Counted from the first letter of the stretch, positions 1 to 8,648 are shown. The stretch: 64,000 bases of DNA from Hyphomicrobiales bacterium (GCA_021775835.1 JAJFHC010000315.1:21827-85826), one strand, 5' to 3'. The notes: a model not told the origin generated them from the sequence alone. Numbers and translations: made by a program.

Positions 1-14
1 CTGTAGACCGTGGC

Positions 15-404
15 TCATAGAACCTCCACGCTGAGCCCCTTCTCTGGGGTCTTGGTTAAGTATGCGTCCCCGCCTGCCATGATTTTCATCCAAGTGTCGT
101 AGTCGGCAGAATCGCTTCCGAAGATGCTCGCCTTGGTGTCGGCCAGCCATCGCGCCAACTCCTCAACCGTCTCCATCGCTGGAGATATCGGGGAACCCTC
201 GCTGCATGTCTCGTACATCATCAGGTGGGTAGCTTGCTCTGGAGTCCACACCGGCATGTAGTCCGACGGGTTCGGTCGCGGTCCGTTCCATTCGGTATAC
301 GACATCTTTTTGCCCTCCGCAGATGCATACTCTGGGAACTCGCACCGGTTCCATTTCTCCGATTCCTCATCCCATCGGGCCTCTTTTCTTCTACCTGTTT
401 CCAT
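15..404 (-). CDS. Conserved small phage protein, unknown function
   Basis: 129 aa. The central stretch with TSEGSPISP followed by a METVEELARWLAD segment and a Tyr-x-x-Trp near the end resembles a small protein family that is common in phage genomes and has no known role; that family match is from memory. The start ATG is preceded by a good GGAGGA ribosome site and overlaps the end of the upstream gene by 14 nt, so it is the last gene visible in this leftward operon. No membrane segment is seen. Confidence 0.75.
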   Translation of the reverse strand: METGRRKEARWDEESEKWNRCEFPEYASAEGKKMSYTEWNGPRPNPSDYMPVWTPEQATHLMMYETCSEGSPISPAMETVEELARWLADTKASIFGSDSADYDTWMKIMAGGDAYLTKTPEKGLSVEVL

Positions 405-726
405 CTCTCAATCCTCCGCTCTTTAGTATCCGTTCAAACTCCGCCCACATCGCCTCGTTCTCAGCAATGCTAGCCCAAATCTCCTCGCAGGTTGGCGTCT
501 CGTACATCCCGCAAGCATCGCAGAGCCAGACTTCCGGCCCGTCGCTGAATCCGTCGCGGTGGATCGCGTAGTTCCCCTGCGATGGCTCAGAGCAACACGC
601 GCACCAGCCGACAAAGTGCTGGGCGTGCGACCTGATGATCTTGGACGCCTCGTCCTGGGGGAGTTTTTCGTTTCCCTCGCCAGGACGAAGGGCATACTGG
701 AGCACCGCTCTTGGCTTGCCTCCCAT
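391..726 (-). CDS. Small Cys-rich protein, possible zinc binding
   Basis: 111 aa from the ATG at 726, chosen because it forms an ATGA overlap with the upstream stop; a longer frame to 777 would overlap that gene by 52 nt. Two Cys pairs (CACC and CDAC, about 30 residues apart) suggest one bound zinc. The C-terminal part is acidic and helical. Function is unknown. Part of the leftward early operon. Confidence 0.65.
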   Translation of the reverse strand: MGGKPRAVLQYALRPGEGNEKLPQDEASKIIRSHAQHFVGWCACCSEPSQGNYAIHRDGFSDGPEVWLCDACGMYETPTCEEIWASIAENEAMWAEFERILKSGGLRDGNR

Positions 727-983
727 CAGGTCGTCACCGTGTCGTCGTTCATCCATTCCTCGTAGCAAGTCGGGCACAGGTCGCCCTTCTTGGGAATGTC
801 CTGGCGGTACTTGGCGCCGAGGATGTCGTTACACCCATCGCACCGGTGCCCGTTGTCGCGGACATGCTGAGCGACTTCCATCGCCGCGGTAAACTTCTGG
901 CCCCACGCGGTGGTCCCGTTGTCGCGGTCCCCCTCGTCGGCCCATTCTATCAAGGCTTTCACCTGTTCATCGGTGAGTCTCAT
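726..983 (-). CDS. Small zinc-ribbon-like protein
   Basis: 85 aa, starting at the ATG that overlaps the upstream stop as ATGA (a GTG six bases earlier is possible). A helical N-terminus is followed by CDGC and CPTC pairs about 20 residues apart, a likely treble-clef or ribbon zinc site. No enzymatic motif is visible. Lies in the leftward operon between two other small Cys-containing genes. Confidence 0.65.
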   Translation of the reverse strand: MRLTDEQVKALIEWADEGDRDNGTTAWGQKFTAAMEVAQHVRDNGHRCDGCNDILGAKYRQDIPKKGDLCPTCYEEWMNDDTVTT

Positions 984-1237
984 AAGCACCTACCACAAAG
1001 ATCTATGGGGTTGGGACCACCACAGCGACCACAGGTTGGCTCTGGCGGCACCACGGCGGCGGGTGGAACCTTGGCATCTTCCCTTGCGAACCGTAGAGCC
1101 ATTCTCTCGATCGCATCGAGTTTAATCGAGGATTCTTCTTCGATGAAGTCGACCCCTTCCATCTCTCCGACGTGCAAGATGTATCTTCCGAGAAGACTGA
1201 ATAGAAGATCCAAGTCCGCCTCTTTAGGGATACTCAC
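980..1237 (-). CDS. Small protein with C-terminal CxxC pairs
   Basis: 85 aa, GTG start in a GTGA overlap with the stop of the ATPase gene upstream. The N-terminal half is helical and acidic; the last 18 residues hold CGRC and CGRC knuckles, a minimal zinc site. Position directly behind the SMC-like ATPase suggests co-expression with it; no function can be assigned. Confidence 0.65.
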   Translation of the reverse strand: MSIPKEADLDLLFSLLGRYILHVGEMEGVDFIEEESSIKLDAIERMALRFAREDAKVPPAAVVPPEPTCGRCGGPNPIDLCGRCL

Positions 1238-2511
1238 GACTTCACCTGCCCGTCGACCATAATGATCGCCTCCTCATCGCCTTCGCCAACCCGCTCGAGC
1301 CAGATACGGAGGTCGTTTTCGTCGGCGAACTTCTCCACTAGGCGGAGCGAGTCTTCATCTAAGAGAGCTCCGTCCTCTACCCAGATGTCCTGAAGGTCCG
1401 GCTTGAGTGCCCAGGCGATAGCGATCGAGGCGAGGAGCTTCTCAGCGCCAGACGCCTGATCGAACGGCGCCCCGTTGAGTTGGAGACCTTCGTCGTCGAA
1501 GGTAAGACCCGTGATCGGCATCTTTGCTTCGGCGAGTGCCTCGGCCCTGGCGTCCTTGAGGGTCTCAATCTCCATCGACTTGGCTCGGGATGTCTCCTTG
1601 AGCTCGGCCAAATCGCTACAACCCTCTTCCCATGCTCGGTACTTGGACATGGCGTCACCGTTCTCGAGGAACTCAGCCATCTTGGATCGCGCCTCTTCAA
1701 TCTCTTCGGCGGATGGCTCGGCGTCCACTACTGCTTGAAGTAGAGCAATTTCCGGTACAGTCCTGGCTAGAGTCTCCTCTAGGGTCTTCGATGCCTCTTG
1801 GAGTTGCTCGCGGGCCGCCTTTAGATCAGCCTGCGCCTTCAGTTTTCGGTGGGCTGCTTCAGTCGACTCCTTATTGAGAGAGGAGATGTCCCTGATCGCC
1901 AGATTGGCCTGAGACTCCTTCTCGGTCAACTCGTCGAGTCGCGACTGTAGTTGCGACGGGTCCTCTTCGTCTGCTGGCTTCCTCGGCACATCGTCGACCT
2001 TGGCCTCCAGCTTCTTGATGTCCCGATTGAGGTCGCGCCGCTCCTCGTAGGCTTTCTTCTCGGCGTTGATGTTCTCGTCCAGATCGATGCCGAGCTCAAC
2101 GCACCCAAGCATGACCTCCCGCTGCTCCTTGTTGGGTAGCCGCGAGAACTTCATGGGGTCGATGAAGCGAGCGCCCACCAGTCTGTCGAGCATCTTCTGG
2201 GGTGCCTTGATGACTCCGCCGTCGCTGGTGACTTCGATCGATGTGCTCTTCTTGGTGAACTTGCGGCGAACGACGAGGTCCCCGTCGCCGTCGTCGAACA
2301 CGATGCGGATAGAGGCCTTGTCGGCTCCGTGACGGATCGGCTCGTCTGGCACTTCCTTCTTGCCACCAAGGGCGGCGCTCATGGCACCAAGCAGAGAAGA
2401 CTTCCCCTGCGTGTTCTTGCCACCTATGAGAACGAGCCCAGTCTCGCCCGGCTCAATGAGGACATTTTGGAGCCTCTTGAAGTCGTTTATTTCTAGCAGT
2501 CTAATTTTCAT
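1234..2511 (-). CDS. RecF/Rad50-like AAA ATPase with coiled coil
   Basis: 425 aa. The N-terminus (residues 1-100) has the SMC/Rad50 layout: a strand-rich lobe with Walker A GGKNTQGKSS near residue 31. Residues 140-310 are charged heptad-rich coiled coil. The C-terminus holds a signature-like SGAEK (about residue 357) and a weak Walker B ending DIWVEDG. Such truncated SMC-type ATPases in phages (AAA_15/AAA_23 type) usually pair with exonucleases or recombinases in DNA repair; that partner assignment is inference. A RecT/YqaJ pair lies 10 kb away. The Walker B lacks the usual DE, so hydrolysis may be weak. Confidence 0.8.
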   Translation of the reverse strand: MKIRLLEINDFKRLQNVLIEPGETGLVLIGGKNTQGKSSLLGAMSAALGGKKEVPDEPIRHGADKASIRIVFDDGDGDLVVRRKFTKKSTSIEVTSDGGVIKAPQKMLDRLVGARFIDPMKFSRLPNKEQREVMLGCVELGIDLDENINAEKKAYEERRDLNRDIKKLEAKVDDVPRKPADEEDPSQLQSRLDELTEKESQANLAIRDISSLNKESTEAAHRKLKAQADLKAAREQLQEASKTLEETLARTVPEIALLQAVVDAEPSAEEIEEARSKMAEFLENGDAMSKYRAWEEGCSDLAELKETSRAKSMEIETLKDARAEALAEAKMPITGLTFDDEGLQLNGAPFDQASGAEKLLASIAIAWALKPDLQDIWVEDGALLDEDSLRLVEKFADENDLRIWLERVGEGDEEAIIMVDGQVKS

Positions 2512-2926
2512 CTTCTATCTCCTGTTCCTGTCCTGGATCTCCCCCCAAAACGGGGAGCCTCATCCGTCCCGGGCACGTCTTCGAGACGATAAGAAGCACA
2601 TCCCGGTAGTATTGGATCCGGGTGTGCGCCAGATCGGCCCGCCGCTGTGCAGCCTGAACCTTTGCATCGAACGCCGTGACGTTCTCGTTGGCCACCAACT
2701 GGTGGTCTCTAAAGCGAGAGGCCGTTTTCTTTAACTCGGCGACCTCCGATTGAAGCTCTCTGATATGGGCGATGTTCGATGTCGCCCCCCGGTTGACGTA
2801 CCAATGGTTGAGGCTGAAACCGCCGGCCGCCAGTGCCATAACCAGGACAGCGACCAACGTATACACGAGTGCTTGGGCGGCTTTGCCTCTCGGCTTTTGG
2901 TCTTGTTGTTGTTGTGTTAGGATCAT
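2501..2926 (-). CDS. Membrane-anchored coiled-coil protein (spanin-like topology)
   Basis: 141 aa. A short Gln/Lys-rich N-terminus is followed by one strong membrane segment (about residues 20-40), then a long helical region (45-120) with heptads, and an acidic tail. This type II topology is like phage inner-membrane spanins (Rz), but no overlapping Rz1-type lipoprotein frame is obvious and the gene sits in an early operon rather than beside lysis genes. It could instead tether DNA or proteins to the membrane. Stop overlaps the ATPase start by 11 nt. Confidence 0.65.
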   Translation of the reverse strand: MILTQQQQDQKPRGKAAQALVYTLVAVLVMALAAGGFSLNHWYVNRGATSNIAHIRELQSEVAELKKTASRFRDHQLVANENVTAFDAKVQAAQRRADLAHTRIQYYRDVLLIVSKTCPGRMRLPVLGGDPGQEQEIEDEN

Positions 2927-2955
2927 CTCACTTCAACGCCATGAAGTAAAAACTG

Positions 2956-2996
2956 GAGGTTCGGTGGTTCTCTTTGCTCCGCCGGACCTCTTTTTT
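2956..2996 (+). terminator. Intrinsic terminator-like hairpin in leftward operon
   Basis: A 12-bp stem (2956-2967 with 2979-2990) around an 11-nt loop is followed by six T on the + strand. Two T-G pairs become A-C mismatches on the other strand, so the structure is best as a rightward RNA. Read leftward it still has a hairpin and then CAGTTTTT, so it may work in both directions. The genes on both sides are leftward. Confidence 0.55.
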
Positions 2997-3113
2997 ATTT
3001 ACCGCCTTGGCAATTCCCTTCTCTGAAAAAGTGGAGCGGACCGTCTACTTGGCGCCCCTCTCGGGACACCTTGTTTGTTGACGACAAGGTAGAGACCGAG
3101 AGACGGCCCACTC

Positions 3114-3476
3114 CTAAAATTCACTTCCCACGACATCGTCGTATGGGTCTGGTGTTCCTACCGCGTCGGATTCGTCGTCTAGGTGGGCGAGTTCCTCCGC
3201 GTTCTCTAGTGCGTCGCCATCTCCATCGTACTGTGACAACCTCTTCTGTAGGTTGTGGATGGTGACACCGCTGTCGGCTAGCTTTTCGAGAAGGCTAGCG
3301 AAGTGGCGCTCGTCGAGCTCCACCCCACAGTGGTCGCAATATCCGCTGTCTGGCGGGTTACTGTCTGCGACAAAGCTGGAGGGGCCAACCTGGGTGATGT
3401 GTTGCACCACCTCCACTCCATCGCTGTCGGTGTGGACGCTACGCATATGCCGAGGCTTGAAGTCTTTCTTTCCCAT
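3114..3476 (-). CDS. Hypothetical protein with CxxC knuckle
   Basis: 120 aa. A basic N-terminus with HMRSVH, a CDHC knuckle followed by a DERH segment (possible third ligand) around residues 47-59, a helical middle and a very acidic tail. No match recognised. It is the last gene before a 190-nt gap that carries the hairpin at 2956-2996, and it starts one base before the stop of the HTH gene upstream. Confidence 0.6.
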   Translation of the reverse strand: MGKKDFKPRHMRSVHTDSDGVEVVQHITQVGPSSFVADSNPPDSGYCDHCGVELDERHFASLLEKLADSGVTIHNLQKRLSQYDGDGDALENAEELAHLDDESDAVGTPDPYDDVVGSEF

Positions 3477-3896
3477 CTATCCCTGTTTCTCCCTGGTTCG
3501 CTTGAGACGATCGAAGACCGTGCTCCTCGCAATACCATATCTCGCCGCCAATGAATCAAGACCATTGCCGTCAAGGTACTCACGAAGGAGCGTTTCGTCG
3601 TCAATGTTCGGACATCCATTAGTTCGGATCCAGGAATCTACCAACTTCTTCTCCTTAAACGGGGCCTTCCCGTTCAGTAGCGCGACCACTAGGGCCCGTC
3701 TAGCTAGGACATCGGATTTAATCCGGTACAAAGCAAGGTTTTCCAGATAGTAGAGATCGGGGTAATGCCAGATCTCGCACTTGGCTTCAAAGAAGCCATC
3801 CTCCGCGTCGTACTTCTTCTCAAAGAAGACCGACTTCCGGCGGACATCATTGATCGGCCTTGGCCATATGACCTCCCAGAACATAGTCCCGTGCAT
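3477..3896 (-). CDS. DNA-binding protein with C-terminal helix-turn-helix
   Basis: 139 aa. The last 30 residues (LAARYGIARSTVFDRLKRTR) form a clear helix-turn-helix of the Psq/resolvase type. The N-terminal 90 residues, rich in aromatic residues, have no recognised fold. It may be a regulator or a DNA-processing adaptor; nothing in the sequence separates these. The ATG is in an ATGA overlap with the small gene upstream. Confidence 0.65.
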   Translation of the reverse strand: MHGTMFWEVIWPRPINDVRRKSVFFEKKYDAEDGFFEAKCEIWHYPDLYYLENLALYRIKSDVLARRALVVALLNGKAPFKEKKLVDSWIRTNGCPNIDDETLLREYLDGNGLDSLAARYGIARSTVFDRLKRTREKQG

Positions 3897-4081
3897 CAGT
3901 CCTCTAACCTCATATGGACGGTCGCGCCATCTTGGTAAAGCTCGCCGTCATCTACGAGTTCCAACATCCTGTGAACTCCACGCCTATCCGGAACGCAAAG
4001 AGGAAGGTCAATATCTGGATTGTCGACAAGGTGCCACCCGCATGGGATACAGATCCATTGCTTTCTGCTTCTCAGTTTCAC
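3896..4081 (-). CDS. Small hypothetical protein
   Basis: 61 aa, GTG start in a GTGA overlap with the helicase stop. Contains CIPC and a later single Cys. No function recognised; retained because it is flanked by 4-nt overlaps on both sides, which is the rule in this operon. Confidence 0.6.
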   Translation of the reverse strand: MKLRSRKQWICIPCGWHLVDNPDIDLPLCVPDRRGVHRMLELVDDGELYQDGATVHMRLED

Positions 4082-5592
4082 AGAGTACCCTCAACCCAGG
4101 TGAAGAGAGACTTGGCGCGAGTGACCGCGACGTACTCGATATTCCGCTCCTCTTTACCATCCGCCCAATCTGGCGGGGAGGAACTCCTAGAGAAGAAGGT
4201 GTCCTCTAGCGCCCATACGCGATCGGCCTCCAACCCCTTGGCTCGGTGTACTGAACTGAGGATGATCTTGAGTCCCTTATTCTCATCGGTGTCGTCGAAG
4301 AGACTCTCGATCCTGTTGATCATTTCGTCGGCGCTCTCTAGCCCATCCATAAGAGAGCAGAGTGTTTCGTACTGGTCGGATACTCTGGCGAGCGTCGGGA
4401 GTCCCTTTTCGCCTCTCTCTCTCGCTTTCTCTATCTCCTTGGTATGCCAATTATCAAGGCGCAGGCAGAATGCTTTGAAATTCTTGCGAGACGCCCCTTT
4501 GTTCAACTTACGTATGATGGACTTCAGTCCAGCCCCGACATCCTTTCCCTCGATGTTGGCTCGCTTTCCGTCCCTTAGTAGCTTGAGACACGCGGAGACT
4601 AGCGGGGCATTGGTTCGAGATAGGATGAAGTCACCGGGCTCGGCCTTCTCGAGACAGATACCGATGTTCGTCCGCTCGACCTTGCCCTCCGGGTTACCAT
4701 CGTAGGCGTGGAAGTCGGGCACCAGGCGGCGAGCTTCTCGGACGATGGCCTTGCCGCATCGGTAGGTCGTAGTTAGACCCATCTCCTTGGCGTTTAGGGC
4801 TTTGAGTAGTCGGTCGATGCTGGTGGAGTCGGCGCCCCTGAATCCGTAGATCGCCTGCTTGTCGTCGCCGACCACCGCTATGCGACCGGCCTTATGGCAG
4901 GACATCATAGCGAGGTTGATCTGCGTTCTATTCATGTCCTGGCACTCATCGATGACGACCAAGTCGTAGCGAGGACGGGCCCATCGATTCCTCACCGGAA
5001 GCCAAACCATGTCATCGAAGTCTACGGTACCGTCGTCGTAGGTGGATCCGAAGCGGAGCATCTCGATAGCACAGGTGGAGAGCCAAAGTTCCTCGTATCC
5101 AGACTCTTCCCATTCTTCGTCGATTGAGATGTCGAACGCCTCGGCCGTACCAGTGGCGAAAGCAACCTCTTCAGGGAGAATCTCATCGCCAGATCCTATC
5201 GTTGGGGATACCGCCTTGAGAACTGCTGCCATCTTTACGACTGTCTTCAGTAGTGCGACTGGGGCACCCTTGCAAACCTGTGCGGCGATAGCCTTCGCTC
5301 GCTTCCCCTTTGAATCAACGGCGCAGTTCCCTATGTAGTCGCGGACGAACCGGTATCCGATACTGTGTAGCGTCCTTGCCTCTGCCCCGCGGTGAGTGAG
5401 ACGGCGGTCCAACTCGGTAGCGTTCCTCTTGTTGAATGCGGACAGTAGAATCCGATCTTCGGGGGCGCAGGTGATTCCCTCAATCACGGTCGTAGTCTTT
5501 CCGCTTCCGGCTCTGGCTCGGACGACTAGGTTCCCCTGTCCCAACCTGAACCACTCGAAGATCGCTTGTTGCTGTGCGCTCCAAGTTGTCAT
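4078..5592 (-). CDS. UvrD/Rep-like superfamily 1 DNA helicase
   Basis: 504 aa. The SF1 motifs are in order: Walker A ARAGSGKTTT (about residue 27), motif Ia LSAFNKRNA, motif II DLVVIDECQDMN (about 214), motif III GDDKQAIYGFRG (about 243), motif IV TTYRC, motif V SSVHRAKGLEADRVW and motif VI YVAVTRAK near the C-terminus. It is a compact UvrD-like enzyme without the full 2B insertions, expected to unwind DNA with 3' to 5' polarity in replication or recombination. All catalytic residues look intact. It overlaps both neighbours by 4 nt. Confidence 0.93.
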   Translation of the reverse strand: MTTWSAQQQAIFEWFRLGQGNLVVRARAGSGKTTTVIEGITCAPEDRILLSAFNKRNATELDRRLTHRGAEARTLHSIGYRFVRDYIGNCAVDSKGKRAKAIAAQVCKGAPVALLKTVVKMAAVLKAVSPTIGSGDEILPEEVAFATGTAEAFDISIDEEWEESGYEELWLSTCAIEMLRFGSTYDDGTVDFDDMVWLPVRNRWARPRYDLVVIDECQDMNRTQINLAMMSCHKAGRIAVVGDDKQAIYGFRGADSTSIDRLLKALNAKEMGLTTTYRCGKAIVREARRLVPDFHAYDGNPEGKVERTNIGICLEKAEPGDFILSRTNAPLVSACLKLLRDGKRANIEGKDVGAGLKSIIRKLNKGASRKNFKAFCLRLDNWHTKEIEKARERGEKGLPTLARVSDQYETLCSLMDGLESADEMINRIESLFDDTDENKGLKIILSSVHRAKGLEADRVWALEDTFFSRSSSPPDWADGKEERNIEYVAVTRAKSLFTWVEGTL

Positions 5593-6029
5593 CTCCGTAC
5601 CCCATCAAGGAATTCAACCAGTCGATCCCGGACGAGCTTTATCGAGTCTGGATCCTTCCATGGTACTGCGTGGGCGCGGTGTCGATCTTTCTCGTGGTTA
5701 GTCCAGCGCCCGCACTCAGGACAGTCCCAGCGCTCTCGCTCTATGTTGTAGACCATCTTCCCGTGGCATCGCCCGCTCAGCATGTCGGCTATCATTTCGA
5801 GTCGCTCGTTGTACTTTTTTCGGTCTTCCATCTGGCGTAGCAGCTTCGCTTCAGTGTAGGAAACTCGCTCGTTAGCCATCGAGATTCCATTCCTAAGAGA
5901 TTTGATGAGAATCTTCATCCCGAGCTTGCAGAACTGGGGATCGTGCGCCGTAAATCGGAGTATGGTGTCACCATCCCGGTGTGCGAGGACGGTCTCGCAG
6001 TCGGGGCATATTTCTGTTTCTTTCAGCAT
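5589..6029 (-). CDS. Zinc-finger protein, unknown function
   Basis: 146 aa from the ATG at 6029, which has an AGAAGAT ribosome site and overlaps the upstream stop by 7 nt; a longer frame to 6110 would overlap by 88 nt. CPDC near the N-terminus and CPEC near residue 110 flank a helical middle with many Arg and Lys. Possibly a nucleic-acid binding accessory to the helicase that follows it; this is positional inference only. Confidence 0.65.
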   Translation of the reverse strand: MLKETEICPDCETVLAHRDGDTILRFTAHDPQFCKLGMKILIKSLRNGISMANERVSYTEAKLLRQMEDRKKYNERLEMIADMLSGRCHGKMVYNIERERWDCPECGRWTNHEKDRHRAHAVPWKDPDSIKLVRDRLVEFLDGVRR

Positions 6030-6493
6030 TTCTGGATCTTCTCCATGATCTGGGCGGAGCGAAGTCGAACTCGCTCGGCTAGGTTTGGCAAGTTCGCGCC
6101 GTCGGCCCATCTGGCTATATTGGCGCAGAGTTCGTTGAACTCCTTAACGGCTGTCCGGTGTTGCGTGATCGTGCTTTTGGGTGAGTCCGGCATCTTCTTG
6201 AGGGGTTGCTTCCCTGTGAGGTGCCACGTCCAGCACTGCTTATTGCTAATTGGGCAGGTACGCTCAACACCTTTCGCCGCGACCCCAAGTCGCTCCAGTT
6301 CGGAGAGCCTCGTCGCGACGTTATTCCGGTTGCGCTTGAGTTCGTAGGCAATCATCCCGGCTGTTATTTCTCCATTGGAGTATGCAAGGAACTGAGCAAT
6401 CTCCAAGCGACTACGACTGAGGGTGCCATCGGCGCTCATTTTCTCGTATGCGGCCTGGCTGGTGGCCGGATCGGCTAGTCGGTACCCGCCCAT
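6023..6493 (-). CDS. Winged-helix DNA-binding protein
   Basis: 156 aa from the ATG at 6493 (ATGA overlap). Residues 20-85 read as a winged helix: an alpha-helical segment, then ITAGMIAYELKRNRNNVATR as turn and recognition helix, then a wing rich in Gly. A CPISNKQC pair follows. The C-terminal 50 residues are helical. Likely a regulator or a DNA-binding adaptor of the early operon. Confidence 0.7.
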   Translation of the reverse strand: MGGYRLADPATSQAAYEKMSADGTLSRSRLEIAQFLAYSNGEITAGMIAYELKRNRNNVATRLSELERLGVAAKGVERTCPISNKQCWTWHLTGKQPLKKMPDSPKSTITQHRTAVKEFNELCANIARWADGANLPNLAERVRLRSAQIMEKIQKC

Positions 6494-6843
6494 CAGTAGT
6501 CGTCCGCCATGTCTTCCGGCCAATCGATGATGGTGTCGGGGTCGATCGCCTCGAACTCCTCAGGCTTGAACATGCCAAGCCGCTCGGAGATCCGCATCAT
6601 CTGAGTGAAGTTGTCGTGCTTGAGAGCGAACGCGAGGGCACCAGCGCAATGGGACGCCTCCTTCGCGTTGCTCGTTGTCGGCGAGGTCTTGTGACAAATG
6701 AAGTCACCGCCGCCGGATGACAACATCATGCCGCCAATCTCCTCAGCCCTCGACCGACGAAGGCGGATCGCCTGTGAGTCGTCGGCGAGGAACGGGCAGT
6801 CGCCGCATGGCTTCTTCACGTTGTAGTTCACAGACTGGCCCAC
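6493..6843 (-). CDS. DUF6283-like Cys protein
   Basis: 116 aa, GTG start. The N-terminal KKPCGDCPF, a later FICHKT and a SHCAGA motif match the Cys pattern of a small phage/actinobacterial family (DUF6283) of unknown role; the family name is from memory. Four Cys and one His could bind zinc or an iron-sulfur cluster. Overlaps neighbours on both sides within the operon. Confidence 0.7.
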   Translation of the reverse strand: MGQSVNYNVKKPCGDCPFLADDSQAIRLRRSRAEEIGGMMLSSGGGDFICHKTSPTTSNAKEASHCAGALAFALKHDNFTQMMRISERLGMFKPEEFEAIDPDTIIDWPEDMADDY

Positions 6844-7112
6844 AGCTTGACGATCTGCGCCAGTCTTTCTGGTGTACCTTTGATGATAGACATCGCTTCC
6901 TTGTCGTTGTCCATCATCAGAAGCGCGGCGAGTTCGCCGTTCTCTGTTGCGTAGTCACAGATAATGGCGTGGTGGTCTCCGAAGCGGACGCCGACAGCTT
7001 GTCTGTTACCACCCATGCGCCAGATCTCAGGCTTCAACCCGACCATGCGCATATGCACTTGCACGTCTTCGAGTATGAGTTGCCTGATTATTATTGTCGT
7101 TGCCAGGCTCAT
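6828..7112 (-). CDS. Hypothetical protein
   Basis: 94 aa from the ATG at 7112, chosen because it makes an ATGA overlap and has GGAGG seven bases upstream; an ATG at 7118 is the alternative. Mixed alpha/beta content with no motif recognised. Operon member. Confidence 0.6.
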   Translation of the reverse strand: MSLATTIIIRQLILEDVQVHMRMVGLKPEIWRMGGNRQAVGVRFGDHHAIICDYATENGELAALLMMDNDKEAMSIIKGTPERLAQIVKLWASL

Positions 7113-7945
7113 CGCCATCCCTCCGTCGCATCATCGTGCTGGAGGTTTGGATGGTTGTAGGACAGCCAGAGGCGAGTGGCCTCCTTTATGCTTTCCATGA
7201 AAGCGACAGACTCAGTGGGTCCGAAGCATCCGGTCTCCGCCTCTGGGAAGCTCTCGGCCATCCGCTCCCAGAGGATAGATTCAAGGTCCTTCGCCGTAGT
7301 CTTCCACCTCTCTTGGAGCGTAGGGGATCCTTCGGGCTTGCAGTGATAGAGGGCCATGCGTAGACCCTCGGCGAGACACTCTTCCTCACTTGCCTTCTGG
7401 CAGTAATCTTGGAAGGTCGAACTGTGTTCCGTGTCCCATCCATAGACGCGGGCAAGGTAGAACGCTTTAACATGGAGGGAGACCGCCTTGTCGTCACCGG
7501 GCTCGCACTTGCGGACCATGGCGATGGCCTTGGAGAAGGATTGGATAAGCTCAAACCTCATGTCCTCGTGGCTAACATCGCCATCGCCATCGCCGCCGGA
7601 TCCATCCTCGCACCTGTGCTTGCTTGGGCCTGTTATGTCGACCCTCGAAACGATGTCCCCCTGCGTGACGATGTTGGCCAAGAACCCCCGGAAGAAACTC
7701 ACCCTCTCACCGTCGGAAAGGAGTTCCCAGTTGTTGAGGTTGTCGCCGAAGAGACAGTCCTCAACACACCAGATTAACTCGTTATTCCAAAGCTCAAGGT
7801 CCAAGACGTGGCCCTCAAGTTTGACGACTATAGAGTCTGGTGTTAGGTCGGTGACGATCCCAATCTTCCCGGAGATGTCGATCTCGTAGTTGGAGATCGC
7901 CTTGTGGGTGTTGTTACAGAATTGAATGGCTTCACCTTTGAACAT
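7109..7945 (-). CDS. Hypothetical protein, unknown function
   Basis: 278 aa from the ATG at 7945 (ATGA overlap with the upstream stop). The first 100 residues are beta-rich and could be a small barrel (KIGIVTDLTPDSIVVKLEG); a Gly/Asp-rich linker (about residue 115) then leads to a helical C-terminal half. No catalytic motif recognised. Confidence 0.65.
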   Translation of the reverse strand: MFKGEAIQFCNNTHKAISNYEIDISGKIGIVTDLTPDSIVVKLEGHVLDLELWNNELIWCVEDCLFGDNLNNWELLSDGERVSFFRGFLANIVTQGDIVSRVDITGPSKHRCEDGSGGDGDGDVSHEDMRFELIQSFSKAIAMVRKCEPGDDKAVSLHVKAFYLARVYGWDTEHSSTFQDYCQKASEEECLAEGLRMALYHCKPEGSPTLQERWKTTAKDLESILWERMAESFPEAETGCFGPTESVAFMESIKEATRLWLSYNHPNLQHDDATEGWR

Positions 7946-8343
7946 CAAACGATCTCCCTTGTGAGTCTCTGCGAAGACGACCGATCGACCAGGATCACCC
8001 TTTTGGAGTCCGGGTGTAGCCACTTGCTCTCAAGGTTAAAACTTCCTTCGTTGTAGGCGTTTATGACGGCCATCCCGTAGCGAACCTTGTCTCCGCCTAG
8101 CCCCTCGAACGATTTAATGCTTCTCTGCCAAACCTCGCAGCCGCACTCGTCGATGGTCTCCCAGCAAACCGGGCAAGCGTCGAACAGTTCATGGACCTCC
8201 TTCGCAACCAGCACTGCGGAGATCTGGTCTAGGGTCTGAGTAATCCACTCTGGGACATCCTCGTCGAATTGCTCCATTCCACCCTCAAGGGCATGAAGAG
8301 TGGTAACGAGGTTGAGCAGTCGGCTCCTCTCCTTGGCTACCAT
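7945..8343 (-). CDS. Hypothetical helical protein with Cys cluster
   Basis: 132 aa. A helical first half is followed by CPVC and CGC about 10 residues apart, a probable zinc knuckle, and a basic end. Start overlaps the upstream stop by 7 nt. Function unknown. Confidence 0.6.
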   Translation of the reverse strand: MVAKERSRLLNLVTTLHALEGGMEQFDEDVPEWITQTLDQISAVLVAKEVHELFDACPVCWETIDECGCEVWQRSIKSFEGLGGDKVRYGMAVINAYNEGSFNLESKWLHPDSKRVILVDRSSSQRLTREIV

Positions 8344-8516
8344 AAGTAGTTCTCCATAGTGCTAGCGATGGCGGCGAGAACCTTGGGGTCCTCTTCGTGC
8401 TGGGCCAGCATCTCCAGGTTGGAGTGGGTGAAAAATGGCAACTCTCCAATCCGCTCTTCAGCGGGGAGGGCTAGGAATTGGCTAGCCATGAGGCAAATAA
8501 TCGGGCAGTTCTTCAT
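8337..8516 (-). CDS. Small hypothetical protein, first gene of the leftward operon
   Basis: 59 aa from the ATG at 8516, which has an AAGAAGAG ribosome site. The longer open frame to 8879 runs into the divergent methyltransferase gene and is not protein-like there. Contains a CPIICL pair close to the start. It appears to be the promoter-proximal gene of the leftward operon, 127 nt from the divergent methyltransferase. Confidence 0.55.
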   Translation of the reverse strand: MKNCPIICLMASQFLALPAEERIGELPFFTHSNLEMLAQHEEDPKVLAAIASTMENYLW

Positions 8517-8642
8517 CGGTCTCTTCTTTCTGGCAACCCCTCGGCGGGGTGCCCTCGTCGTCAACAACATCAATATCCCATAGCTCTGAGCCAGTATCCA
8601 TCTTATTGCGCGGAAAGCGTACAAAGGATGAATCTCCTCTGA

Positions 8643-8648
8643 TATGGT
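8643..8648 (+). promoter_or_regulatory. Possible -10 box for a leaderless start of the methyltransferase
   Basis: TATGGT lies 7 nt before the second in-frame ATG (8656) of the methyltransferase gene, and neither this ATG nor the first one (8644) has a ribosome site. No good -35 is seen, so this is weak on its own; it matches the spacing seen at other starts in the window. Confidence 0.3.

Noticed and set aside
2501..2926. Definite Rz/Rz1 spanin pair
   Set aside because: No overlapping lipoprotein frame with a lipobox and no holin or endolysin nearby.
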